Below are positions 52,564 to 61,466 of a stretch of 64,000 nucleotides of DNA, one piece after another (position 1 is the first letter of the stretch; every line of letters begins with the position of its first letter). Made by a program: the position numbers and the translations under genes. Location: contig OY969816.1 in assembly GCA_963703385.1 (NCBI GenBank), positions 2,604,001-2,668,000 on the forward strand, in the 5' to 3' direction. The notes beneath the pieces were generated by a model. It did not search any database, was not told the DNA's origin, and saw only the letters and a program-made list of their open reading frames with translations. The DNA is from Rhodoblastus sp963703385. GTDB taxonomy: Bacteria; Pseudomonadota; Alphaproteobacteria; Rhizobiales; Beijerinckiaceae.

Positions 52564-53361
52564 ATGCTAAAATTCTCTCCAGGGTTTACGCGTGGTTTTT
52601 TTAGTATTGCCGCGTGGGTTGGTCTGGCCCTGGCGCCGGCCCCAAAAACCCTGGCCGCGCCCTTTCCCTTTTTTGGCGATTCCGCCGGGCCTTGCGCCAA
52701 TCTGGCAGCCGACGGGCGTTCTTACACCATCTGCCGATTCGATCCGGCCAAGACCGATCTGCGCCTGTTCTGGCGCGCGCCGAACAAGGCGCCTTTGGGC
52801 AGTTTCGAGGCTTTGGCCACCATGTTGGCGCCGGGCGAAAAGCTCGTCTTCGCCATGAACGCCGGCATGTATGACGACAAACAGGCGCCGCTCGGGCTCT
52901 ATATCGAGAAGGGCGTCGAGCTGAAGCGGGTAAACTTGCGCGGCGGCGGCGGCAATTTCCATCTCAAGCCCAACGGCGTGTTTTATGTCGGCGGCGGCAA
53001 GGCCGGCGTGCTGGAGACGACCGAATTCTTGCGCCAGCGACCCAAGGCGGATTACGCCACCCAATCCGGTCCGCTGCTGGTGCTGAACGGCACGGTCCAT
53101 CCGCGGATCAATGCCGGCGGCGTTTCGGAGAAAATCAGGAACGGCGTCGGAATCGACGGCAAGGGCGAGGCGGTTTTCGCCATTTCCAATGGGGCGGTGA
53201 CCTTTTACCGCTTCGCCAGCCTGTTCCACGACGTTTTGGGCTGCGACAACGCGCTGTTTCTCGACGGCTCGATTTCCGCGCTTTACGCGCCCAATCTCGG
53301 CCGCAACGATTTTGTCACGCCGATGGGGCCGATGGTCGGGGCGGTGGAAAAGGCGCCTTGA
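52564..53361 (+). CDS. Exported phosphodiester glycosidase-like protein (NAGPA/DUF2233)
   Basis: A 265-aa protein with an N-terminal signal segment (GFFSIAAWVGLALAPAPKTL). The mature part contains FAMNAGMYDDKQAPLGLYIE, VFYVGGGKAGVLETTEFL, SGPLLVLNGTVHPRINAG and DNALFLDGSISALYAPNLGR, the order typical of the NAGPA-like (PF09992) fold. Members cleave phosphodiester-linked sugars; substrate unknown. Divergent from ribB. Confidence 0.85.
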   Translation: MLKFSPGFTRGFFSIAAWVGLALAPAPKTLAAPFPFFGDSAGPCANLAADGRSYTICRFDPAKTDLRLFWRAPNKAPLGSFEALATMLAPGEKLVFAMNAGMYDDKQAPLGLYIEKGVELKRVNLRGGGGNFHLKPNGVFYVGGGKAGVLETTEFLRQRPKADYATQSGPLLVLNGTVHPRINAGGVSEKIRNGVGIDGKGEAVFAISNGAVTFYRFASLFHDVLGCDNALFLDGSISALYAPNLGRNDFVTPMGPMVGAVEKAP

Positions 53362-53367
53362 TTCGCG

Positions 53368-54477
53368 TCACCGCGTAAAAGGCCAGGCAAAACTCTCGCC
53401 CTGCTGGCCGCGATGGCGCAAAAAATGGTCGGCGAGCACGCAGGCGACCATGGCTTCGGCGATCGGGGCGGCGCGCACGCCGACGCAGGGGTCGTGGCGG
53501 CCTTTTGTGCGCAAATCCACTTCCGCGCCATAGCGGTCGACCGAGCGGCGAGGGCTGAGGATCGAGGAGGTCGGCTTGACTACGAAACGCGCCACGATCG
53601 GCTGGCCGGTGGAAATGCCGCCGAGAACGCCGCCGGCGTGATTGGCGAGAAAAACCGGCCCGTCATTGCCGGCGCGCATTTCGTCGGCGTTTTCCTCGCC
53701 GGTGAGTTCGGCGCAAGCAAAGCCGTCGCCGATCTCCACGCCCTTGACCGCGTTGATCGACATCAGCGCCGCGGCAATGTCGGTGTCGAGCTTGGAATAG
53801 ACGGGCGCGCCCCAGCCGGGCGGCACGCCCTCGGCCACCACCTCCAGCACCGCGCCGATGGAGGAGCCCGCCTTGCGGATGTCGTCGAGATAATCGGCCC
53901 ATTCGAGCGCCGCGTGGCGGTCGGGGCAGAACAGCGGGTTTCGCGGGACCTCGTCCCAGTCCCAACGCGAGCGGTCGATTTTTTTGGGGCCGACCTGGAT
54001 CAAGGCGGCGCGGATTCTTACACCCGGAATGATTTTGCGCGCGACCGCCCCCGCCGCCACCCGCGCCGCCGTCTCCCGCGCGGACGACCGGCCGCCGCCG
54101 CGATAATCGCGAAAGCCATATTTCACGTCATAGACATAATCGGCATGACCGGGGCGATAAGAATCCTTGATCTCCCCGTAATCCTTCGAGCGCTGGTCGG
54201 TGTTTTCGATCACCAGCGCGATCGGGGTTCCGGTGGTCCTCTGCACGCCGTCCTCGCCGGTCATCACGCCGGAAAGGATCTTGACCGCGTCCGCCTCCTG
54301 GCGCTGGGTGGTGAAGCGCGACTGGCCCGGGCGCCGCAAGTCCAGCCAGTTTTGGATTTCCGCCGCTTCCAGCGGAATGCGCGAGGGGCAGCCGTCCACC
54401 ACGCAGCCCAGGGCAGGGCCATGGCTTTCGCCGAAGGTGGTGACGCGGAAGAGATGCCCGAAAGTGTTGTGCGACAT
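53368..54477 (-). CDS. aroC: Chorismate synthase
   Basis: A 369-aa FMN-dependent enzyme that converts EPSP to chorismate, last step of the shikimate pathway. Starts MSHNTFGHLFRVTTFGESHG. The signatures GESHGPALGCVVDGCPS, YRGGGRSSARETAARVAAGA and GGISTGQPIVARFVVKPTSS are present. Convergent with the glycosidase-like gene (6 bp gap). Confidence 0.98.
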   Translation of the reverse strand: MSHNTFGHLFRVTTFGESHGPALGCVVDGCPSRIPLEAAEIQNWLDLRRPGQSRFTTQRQEADAVKILSGVMTGEDGVQRTTGTPIALVIENTDQRSKDYGEIKDSYRPGHADYVYDVKYGFRDYRGGGRSSARETAARVAAGAVARKIIPGVRIRAALIQVGPKKIDRSRWDWDEVPRNPLFCPDRHAALEWADYLDDIRKAGSSIGAVLEVVAEGVPPGWGAPVYSKLDTDIAAALMSINAVKGVEIGDGFACAELTGEENADEMRAGNDGPVFLANHAGGVLGGISTGQPIVARFVVKPTSSILSPRRSVDRYGAEVDLRTKGRHDPCVGVRAAPIAEAMVACVLADHFLRHRGQQGESFAWPFTR

Positions 54478-54755
54478 GGCGGCCGAACCGGAAAAAGGAA
54501 AGTTGGTTCTAGCCTCAAATCGGGCGAAAGGCCAATTCCGATGGCTCCTCGGTTCAATTTTCGCCTTCGACCCAATGCAGAGCTTTACCGTTTATAGTGA
54601 ACGCCTCCGGCGTCCGCATCAGCCGCCATTGGCCACGTTCAGCAATCGCGCGGCAAAAATTCGAGCTATCATGAGATGGGGTGGCGGATCTGCCGCGAAA
54701 ATGCGTTGAACACCCGCTCCGCGCGGCCAGCAATTGGCGACTGGGAAATGAATCG

Positions 54756-55274
54756 ATGAAGCGACAGCTGTTCCTGCTCCGCCACGCAAAATCCTCATGG
54801 GATGATTTGTCGATCCCCGATCATGACCGCCCGCTGAACAAGCGCGGAAGGAAAGCCGCCGCGGTGATGCGGCGCTACATTCGATCCGAGGGAATTCGTC
54901 CAGATCTGGTGCGGGCGTCGAGCGCAAAGCGAGCGTTGCAGACCCTTGAGGCGCTCGAGCCGTGGGACCGTCCGCCGGCGGTGGAGATCAAGCCAGCGCT
55001 TTACGTTGCGTCTGCGCAGAAAATTCTGGAGCTGGTCCGGGACATCCCGGCTTCGTCGCGCGTCGCGCTGCTGATTGGCCACAATCCCGGCTTGCAGGAA
55101 TTCGCGATGCTTCTCGCCGGCGGCGACGACGCGTTGGTCCGGCGCCTGGCCCAGAACTTTCCGACCGGCGCCATGGCGAAATTCGAGATCGACGGCGACT
55201 GGTCGCAAGTCCAAGAGGGTTCGGGACAGCTGACGAGCCTGGTCACGCCACGGGAGCTGAAACCGCCGGCCTGA
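54756..55274 (+). CDS. SixA-like phosphohistidine phosphatase
   Basis: A 172-aa histidine phosphatase (phosphoglycerate-mutase-like fold). The RHG-type motif is LFLLRHAKSSWDD (His at residue 10, the phospho-acceptor), and the second catalytic His is in VALLIGHNPGLQEFAML. SixA removes phosphate from phosphohistidine on proteins. Placed at the head of a cluster with a CYTH protein, a protein with a phospho-His swivelling domain and PPK2; the pairing suggests a target in this cluster (inference). Confidence 0.9.
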   Translation: MKRQLFLLRHAKSSWDDLSIPDHDRPLNKRGRKAAAVMRRYIRSEGIRPDLVRASSAKRALQTLEALEPWDRPPAVEIKPALYVASAQKILELVRDIPASSRVALLIGHNPGLQEFAMLLAGGDDALVRRLAQNFPTGAMAKFEIDGDWSQVQEGSGQLTSLVTPRELKPPA

Positions 55275-55377
55275 TGAAGCTTTTTATGGCGCCTGCCCCT
55301 GCGGCGTTTTGAAACAGTCATGATTTTCGGGGATATGAGTAAAAAGACGTCGCAGTGGAAGCGTCTGATCTCAGTCC

Positions 55378-55896
55378 ATGAACATTGAAATCGAGCGGAA
55401 ATTCCTGCTTCGCAACAACGGATGGCGCGACGAAGTCATCGGCGTCGCGCGCCTTCGCGACGGGCTGATCGGTGAATTCGCCGGCGGCAAAATTCGCATC
55501 CGGCTTGGCGAGTCCGAGGCGTCTCTGGCGATCAAAAGCCCTGCGTCCGGCTTGGCGCGACGCGAATTCGAATATCGCATCCCGCGGAGCGACGCCGAAT
55601 TCCTGCTGGCGACGATCAGCGGCGACCTGATCGTCGAGAAATTGCGCTACCGCGTTTTTCATCTCGGCTTCGAATGGTCGGTCGATATTTACGACAAGCA
55701 GCTCGCCGGCATCGCCCTCGCCGAAATCGAACTCGACCGGGCGGACCAAAAATTCCCTCTGCCGCCCTGGGTCGGCAGGGAGGTGACCGACGATCCGAGA
55801 TTCCACAAGCGGAACATGATGAGGTTGGCGCTGGCTTCCGCCGCTCCGCTGACGATCGAGCGTTTGCTCGGCCTCTCGGTTCCCGAACAGGTCTGA
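55378..55896 (+). CDS. CYTH-domain protein (triphosphate tunnel metalloenzyme)
   Basis: A 172-aa protein with the CYTH motif ExExK at the N-terminus (MNIEIERKFLL: Glu4, Glu6, Lys8). Conserved tunnel residues lie in KIRIRLGESEASLAIKS, EYRIPRSDAEFLL, EKLRYRV and IALAEIELDRA. CYTH proteins hydrolyse inorganic triphosphate or bind polyphosphate. Spacing of 103 bp after the SixA gene on the same strand. No CHAD domain. Confidence 0.92.
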   Translation: MNIEIERKFLLRNNGWRDEVIGVARLRDGLIGEFAGGKIRIRLGESEASLAIKSPASGLARREFEYRIPRSDAEFLLATISGDLIVEKLRYRVFHLGFEWSVDIYDKQLAGIALAEIELDRADQKFPLPPWVGREVTDDPRFHKRNMMRLALASAAPLTIERLLGLSVPEQV

Positions 55897-56263
55897 TCGG
55901 CGTCATGCACGACAGCGCCCGAAGACGCTCTTTTCTGCAGCGACAGCCGTGAAGGCGACAATTCCGGGCGATTTGTTCAGGCGCGACTCGCAAATGGACC
56001 GCGCGAAAAAAGCGCCCGAACCAGTTCGCATGCTCCGTCAGGGATGCTTTGCGGCGCAAGGTTTCGCGCGATCGCTGCAATTCGATCGGCGAATTTATTG
56101 ATGTCAGTTTTATGACAATGCCTCATGACGGTGGAATGAATACGCCGCCCATGCCATTGGACTACTGCAATGGTGGGAGATGGGATTGATTCAACGCATT
56201 CGCGGAAAACGTTTTCAGCGGCTATAATTTGCTCCCCTTGAACGGACAGCAACGACGAGACGA
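55897..56263. other. Spacer upstream of the 647-aa protein gene
   Basis: A perfect TATAAT (56223-56228) lies 36 bp upstream of the next gene, but no matching -35 is at 16-18 bp. A 91-codon minus-strand frame (55977-56252) lacks a good start site and is not called. Nothing else is recognised. Confidence 0.45.
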
Positions 56264-58207
56264 ATGGTCGGCAAAGTTAGAATCGTCGAATCCCTGGGCG
56301 AAAAGGCCGTGCTGCTGCCGAGCCTGATTGCCACGGCTCTGGCGGCCAACGATCGCCTGAAGATTCGCCTGACCCTTTTGCAGGAGGCCTCCGCCCAGGC
56401 CTCCGAGCCAGGCCGCGCGCCCCGTTCGCTGGACAGCGAAACGCGTGCGGCGGGGCTTGATGATCCCGCTTTCGATGCGATCTTCTCCGGCGCCCGGCCG
56501 CTCGACGCCGGCCATTTCATCGCGCCCGGCGCGGCGGCCTTGGCCGCCGGCATGGCGGGCGACCTTGCCGCCATGACAGCGCCCCTCGAAGTCGCGGGCG
56601 GCGAGGACGCCGCCGCGCTGAACAGGCGCATGGCGGCGATCGTCGGCAGTCTGCCGTCCTTCGCCGACGATCGCGTTTCTCACGCCGAGGTTCTGGCGCT
56701 GGCTTCCGCGCGCCGAGAGGCCGGCGACAGTCTGCATCTTCTGGTGATGGACCTTCATCGCGCCATCAACCGGCTCGCTGCGGAAACCGCTATGGAAGAT
56801 GTGGACGGGGCCGGCGCCGCCGGGCTCGACGATTCCGCCCGCGCCCGGGTCAAGGCCTTCATGCGCGGACTGAATCGCACAAAAAGCCTCGCCTTTGGCC
56901 ACCCGGGTTTGGCGACCACGGCCGGCCGGATCGGCGCGCGCCTCTCGATCCAGAACGACATCGGCACGACGGACGCGCATGTGCTGGTCGTCCGCGTCGA
57001 AGGCCTCACCGCGACGACGACCTACACCGACGTCCACCGTCCACGAGCGAAATTCTTCATGTCCCTGTTCGATGGTTCGGGCGTGGCGTGGAGCACGCTG
57101 GGAGAAAAGCGGCAGCGCAATCTTGCCGAGGGCGAGGTTTTCTATCTGCTCACCGGCGTTTTCCACGCCCATGACACGAGGGAACTGGATCGCTTTCTCG
57201 AACTGCTCGGCTCGCGCATCGTCTTTCTGATCGACTGGAACAAGGCGCGCAAGGCCCTTCAGCTCTTCACCAGCAAAGGGGCGGCGCTCGACATTCTCAC
57301 CGATGCGGCCCGGCGCGACGAAGGCCATCGCGCCTTTCTCGAGCTCGGCGGCGCGGAACTGGTCTATGAGGCGATCCGCAACGCGGCTTCGGGGCGGATC
57401 GCTTATGGCGTGCCGCTCGATCAGGCGCTTGGCGGGGATGAATGCCGGGGCTTTCTGCGCCAAGTGCTTCACGTCGCCTGCGCGGGTTTGAAGGATGGCC
57501 GTTCGACGCGGCTGATCCGCGATGAAATCCAGGCGGACCTGTCGCAAAGGCTCGATACGGCCGAACGCGAAACCCTTGCCGTCGCGCTGCGCCATCTCGG
57601 CCTGACGCGGATGCTGGCGGGCATGATCGAAACGGCCTTTCTGCCCGACCGCCTGGCGAGCGTTGACGAGCGACGGGCTCTGGCGGCGCGCGCCAAGGCG
57701 CTCGAAGCGAAGGCCGATCGGCTGACGGTCGAGGCGCGTGGAATGTCATCCCGCCTGCGCGACGCCGGCGACCTTCTCGCGCTGATCGACCAGATCGAGG
57801 CGGCGACCGATTGTTTCGACGAGGCGGCTTTTCTTGCCAGCCTCGCCGAAGGCATGGAGGCAAACCCGATCAGCGCGCCGCTCTCGCCCCTGGCTTCGTT
57901 TGCGACCGAATCCGTCGCGCAAATGACGCGGGCGGTCGAGGGCGCGCTCCTCGTGCCCAAGGGCAAGCGCGAGGACGCCGCCTTCGCCTTGAAATGCATC
58001 GATGCGGTGGTTGACGCCGAACGTGCCGCCGACGCGGCCGAGCGCGCCGCCATGGCCGCGCTGCTCGGACCGCTGCTTTCGGGGGCCGAGGCGCGGGTCG
58101 TCGTCCTCGGGCTCGAAATCGCCCGTTCATTGGAGGAGGCGACCGATCGCCTCGCCCATGCGGCCATGTCGCTGCGCGCCCGCCTGTTGCAGGAATTGTC
58201 CGCATGA
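56264..58207 (+). CDS. Undescribed 647-aa protein coupled to a PPDK-like gene
   Basis: A 647-aa cytoplasmic protein (start MVGKVRIVESLGEKAVLLPS). I recognise no complete family. The middle (about 235-420) has IQNDIGTTDAHVLVVRVEGL, KFFMSLFDGSGVAWSTLGEK and FLELLGSRIVFLIDWNKARK. The C-terminal 150 residues are long helices with KCIDAVVDAERAADAAERAA and EIARSLEEATDRLAHAAMSL, reminiscent of PhoU/DUF47 phosphate-regulator helices; this is a weak impression. Its stop overlaps the start of the next gene (ATGA), so the two are almost certainly made together. Candidate partner or substrate of the phosphotransfer protein. Confidence 0.85.
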   Translation: MVGKVRIVESLGEKAVLLPSLIATALAANDRLKIRLTLLQEASAQASEPGRAPRSLDSETRAAGLDDPAFDAIFSGARPLDAGHFIAPGAAALAAGMAGDLAAMTAPLEVAGGEDAAALNRRMAAIVGSLPSFADDRVSHAEVLALASARREAGDSLHLLVMDLHRAINRLAAETAMEDVDGAGAAGLDDSARARVKAFMRGLNRTKSLAFGHPGLATTAGRIGARLSIQNDIGTTDAHVLVVRVEGLTATTTYTDVHRPRAKFFMSLFDGSGVAWSTLGEKRQRNLAEGEVFYLLTGVFHAHDTRELDRFLELLGSRIVFLIDWNKARKALQLFTSKGAALDILTDAARRDEGHRAFLELGGAELVYEAIRNAASGRIAYGVPLDQALGGDECRGFLRQVLHVACAGLKDGRSTRLIRDEIQADLSQRLDTAERETLAVALRHLGLTRMLAGMIETAFLPDRLASVDERRALAARAKALEAKADRLTVEARGMSSRLRDAGDLLALIDQIEAATDCFDEAAFLASLAEGMEANPISAPLSPLASFATESVAQMTRAVEGALLVPKGKREDAAFALKCIDAVVDAERAADAAERAAMAALLGPLLSGAEARVVVLGLEIARSLEEATDRLAHAAMSLRARLLQELSA

Positions 58208-59814
58208 GCGCACACAAGCTACAGCTCGGATGGATTGGCCTGGGCGAAGGCGAGGGGAGCCGGCAGGCTGAACTGGCCCCGGCCTTGTATGGCTCGAAAG
58301 CCTCGGAACTGGCCGGAATGACCGCGCTCGGTCTGCCGGTCCCACCCGCCTTCGTCCTCCCGACGGCCCTCTGCGGCCCGATCCTCTCCGGCGACGCCCA
58401 GGCGCGAACCGCTCTGCGGGAGGGGCTGACCGAGGGCGTCGCGCGTCTGGAGGCCGCGACCGGACGCAAGCTCGGGGACCCCCGCGCGCCGCTGCTCGTT
58501 TCGGTGCGCTCCGGCGCCGAACAATCCATGCCAGGCATGCTCGAGACCGTGCTCGATGTCGGCATGAACGCAGTCAGCGTGCACGGCCTGATCCGCGCGA
58601 CGGGAAATCCGCGGCTGGCTTTCGACTCCTGGCGGCGTTTCATCCAGACTTACGCCGAGGTGGTCGGCGGCATGGCGATGGCGCCCTTCGACCAGGCGCT
58701 GGCGCGCATGATCGAGGCCGAAGATGTCGCCCATGAGGGCGAACTCGATCCCGAAGCTTTGGAGCGGCTGGTCGCGGAATTTCTCGTTCTCGCCGAAGAT
58801 TCCGCGCCGCCGTCGGACCCGATGGAGCAGCTTTTCGGGGCGGCGCGCGCGGTCTATCTCTCCTGGCGCAGTCCGCGCGCGGAAACCTACCGCCGGATGA
58901 ACGGCCTGGACCATCTGCTCGGCACCGCGGTCACTGTTCAGCTCATGGCGTTCGGCAACGCCGGCGGCGCTTCCGGCTCGGGCGTGGCCTTTTCGCGCGA
59001 TCCCGCGACGGGGGCCAAGACCTTCTATGCCGATTTCCTGTTCGACGCGCAGGGCGAGGATGTCGTTTCGGGACGGCGCACACCGCTCGACGCGGCGCAG
59101 TTGCGCGATCGCCTGCCGCTGGCGGCGCGGCGACTGGCGGAAAGCGCGGAGACGCTGGAAAAGGCGCGGCGCGACATGCAGGACATCGAGTTCACCATCG
59201 AGAACGGCAAGCTTTTCCTGCTGCAAACCCGTTCCGCCAAACGCACGCCGCGCGCCGCGCTAAAAATCGCGGTCGATTTCGTGGCCGAGGGACTGATTGA
59301 CCGCGCCGAGGCTCTGCGGCGCGTCGCCACGATCGATGTCGCCAAGGTCGGCGAAACCTCCTTTGTCGAACCCGCCCCGGCGGTCGCGCGCGCCATTGTC
59401 GCCGCTCCGGGCGTCGCCTGCGGCCGCGCCTGTTTCACCAGCGCGCAGGCCGAAAATCTGGTCCGCCACGGCGAAAAGGCGATTCTTGTCCGGCGCGATA
59501 CTTCAACCGAGGATGTCGCGGGCTTTGCCGCGGCGGACGGCGTTCTGACCGCGATCGGCGGTCGCACCTCGCATGCGGCCGTCGTCGCGCGGCAGATGGG
59601 GAAAGTCTGTCTGGTCGGCTGCGGCGCGCTGGCGATCGACGCCGACGAGCGCGGCGCGACGATCGGCGGTCAGGCCCTGCGCGAGGGCGACTGGATCGCC
59701 CTGAATGGCGCATCGGGAGACATCACTCTTGGCCGGCGCGCAATCGCCTTTCAAATCGCGTCCGAAAGCAAAATCATTATGCAATGGAGGAAGGTGGGCG
59801 ACGCCCGCCCCTGA
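58204..59814 (+). CDS. PPDK-like protein: nucleotide-binding plus phospho-His swivel domain, no PEP barrel
   Basis: A 536-aa protein. The N-terminal half is the ATP-grasp domain of pyruvate phosphate dikinase/PEP synthase (KASELAGMTALGLPVPPAFV; LVSVRSGAEQSMPGMLETVL; AFGNAGGASGSGVAFSRDPA; FTIENGKLFLLQTRSAKRTP). The C-terminal half is the swivelling domain with catalytic His457 in GGRTSHAAVVARQMGKVCLV. The large C-terminal TIM barrel that handles PEP/pyruvate is missing and no frame downstream encodes it, so it cannot do the full dikinase reaction by itself. It should move a phosphate from ATP to its own His and on to an unknown acceptor. Overlaps the upstream gene by 4 bp. Confidence 0.9.
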   Translation: MSAHKLQLGWIGLGEGEGSRQAELAPALYGSKASELAGMTALGLPVPPAFVLPTALCGPILSGDAQARTALREGLTEGVARLEAATGRKLGDPRAPLLVSVRSGAEQSMPGMLETVLDVGMNAVSVHGLIRATGNPRLAFDSWRRFIQTYAEVVGGMAMAPFDQALARMIEAEDVAHEGELDPEALERLVAEFLVLAEDSAPPSDPMEQLFGAARAVYLSWRSPRAETYRRMNGLDHLLGTAVTVQLMAFGNAGGASGSGVAFSRDPATGAKTFYADFLFDAQGEDVVSGRRTPLDAAQLRDRLPLAARRLAESAETLEKARRDMQDIEFTIENGKLFLLQTRSAKRTPRAALKIAVDFVAEGLIDRAEALRRVATIDVAKVGETSFVEPAPAVARAIVAAPGVACGRACFTSAQAENLVRHGEKAILVRRDTSTEDVAGFAAADGVLTAIGGRTSHAAVVARQMGKVCLVGCGALAIDADERGATIGGQALREGDWIALNGASGDITLGRRAIAFQIASESKIIMQWRKVGDARP

Positions 59815-59888
59815 AGTTCTCGTTTCGATTCCGCCGATCGACGTCGCGCCGTCGGCTCATTTGAAGGACGGCGCGTCGGCTTTTGAAT

Positions 59889-60815
59889 TCAATATTTTCG
59901 AGGGACATACATCTCCTGAGGCACAGGTTCGCGGATGTAATCCGGATTGCGGGCGCACTCGGGCAAAGCGACATCAGGATGCTGAATTTCCTCATAAGGG
60001 AATTGGCTCAGCAGATGCGAGATGCAGTTCAGCCGGGCCCTTTTCTTGTCGTCGGCCTCGATCACCCACCAGGGCGCCTCGGCGATATGGGTGTGCTCCA
60101 GCATCTCCTCCTTGGCCTTGGTGTAGCCCTCCCAACGGACGCGCGACTGCAGGTCCATCGGGCTGAGCTTCCATTGTTTGAGCGGATCGTGGATGCGCAT
60201 CAGGAAGCGGAAATGCTGCTCCTCATCCTTGATCGAAAACCAGTATTTGATCAGGCGAATCCCTGAGCGCACCAGCATCCGCTCGAATTCCGGCACGCTG
60301 CGGAAGAATTCCTCGACCTCGTCTTCCGAACAGAAACCCATGACCCGCTCGACGCCGGCGCGATTGTATCAGGACCGGTCGAACAGGACGATTTCGCCGC
60401 GCGCGGGCAGATGCGGCGCATAGCGCTGAAAATACCACTGGCCTTTTTCGCGCTCGCTCGGCGCCGGCAAGGCCACCACGCGGCAGACGCGCGGATTGAG
60501 GCGCTGGGTGATGCGCTTGATCACCCCGCCCTTGCCGGCGGCGTCGCGGCCCTCGAAAATGATCACCGCCTTTTCGCCGTTATGGGCGACCCAATCCTGA
60601 AGCTTGACCAGTTCGCGCTGCAGCCGGAACAATTCCTTGAAATAGACCGAGCGGCTCAAGCCGACATGTTCGGGATTTTCAGAAGCCTCGTCCAAAAGGC
60701 TGGCGAGACGTTGATCATCAAGCTCCTCTTCCAGCTCCTCGTCGAAACTGTCCAGCATTTCCGCGCGGACGTGTTCGTCAAAGCCTGTTTTCGACCTGGA
60801 TTTTTCGTCGCTCAC
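59889..60815 (-). pseudogene. ppk2: Polyphosphate kinase 2 with in-frame TGA
   Basis: A 309-codon PPK2-family gene. GTG 60815 has GGAGG six nt upstream; ATG 60872 is an alternative. Walker A IIFEGRDAAGKGGVIKRI and Walker B GEIVLFDRS are intact. At 60369-60371 a TGA replaces the Trp codon of the invariant FDRSWYNRAGVERVMGF block. The rest (YWFSIKDEEQHFRFLMRIHD; WEGYTKAKEEMLEHTHIAEA; PWWVIEADDKKRARLN) stays in frame to 59889. Only one base (TGG to TGA) separates it from a normal PPK2, which phosphorylates nucleotides with polyphosphate. Recent loss, readthrough or a base error are all possible. Confidence 0.9.
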
Positions 60816-61109
60816 GGCCAGCCTCCGCCCCTTTTTTTCATTCCGGAAACTTCGCAAGCGTAGGCACGCCAACCCGAAACGTTCAAGCCTTGGAAATTAA
60901 AATTTCGCGGTGGAGGATTTTTGCATATTTCGGTTTTCGGCCTGCCGAGGAGGTCGGTGGGCGGCGTCGGCGCGTTCGGAGCGGATCCGTCTCCGGCTAT
61001 GGCGTCTGTTTGAACTCTTGCCGGGTTTCGGATAGGATTAATCAACGGCGACAAGCTAATGGCCGGTTGTGCCGGTGTTGAAGTCGCGTCCCGCTGCCGA
61101 GTCCGCGTT

Positions 61110-61304
61110 ATGCCGATAACCTTAGATCAAGCCATAGAAATCCACGCGAAAGCGCTTCGTTATCGTCATGGCGCGAAAGCGCCGCGCATGGCGCGCGAGA
61201 AAGCCGACCAACTCGCCACAATCGGCGACCGGGAAGGTTTTGCGGTATGGCTCAAGGTCGCCGAATTGACGGAGGCGCTCCCCGTCGAAAGAGCTATGTG
61301 CTGA
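61110..61304 (+). CDS. Conserved small protein (Rhizobiales type)
   Basis: A 64-aa protein from ATG 61110 (MPITLDQAIEIHAKALRYRH). It continues GAKAPRMAREKADQLATIGD and REGFAVWLKVAELTEAL. This length and layout recurs as a small uncharacterised protein in Rhizobiales genomes. The longer upstream frame is less likely. Function unknown. The 294 bp before it, back to the ppk2 start, hold nothing I recognise. Confidence 0.7.
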   Translation: MPITLDQAIEIHAKALRYRHGAKAPRMAREKADQLATIGDREGFAVWLKVAELTEALPVERAMC

Positions 61305-61466
61305 TCCATCAGGCGCGATCTGAAGCGACGGCTGTCGCAGGACGCTGAAGAAGCATGTCTCGCCCCGGCAACGGCAATGCCGGCCCCCTCCCATGGCTAA
61401 GCCGCCTCACGGACGTCCGCCAGGAAACGCGCCCGGTGGACGTCGCCTCAGCGCCACGGCGGCCGC

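Noticed and set aside
55977..56252. A 91-codon minus-strand frame
   Set aside because: No convincing ribosome site or recognised domain, and codon use is less biased than in real neighbours.
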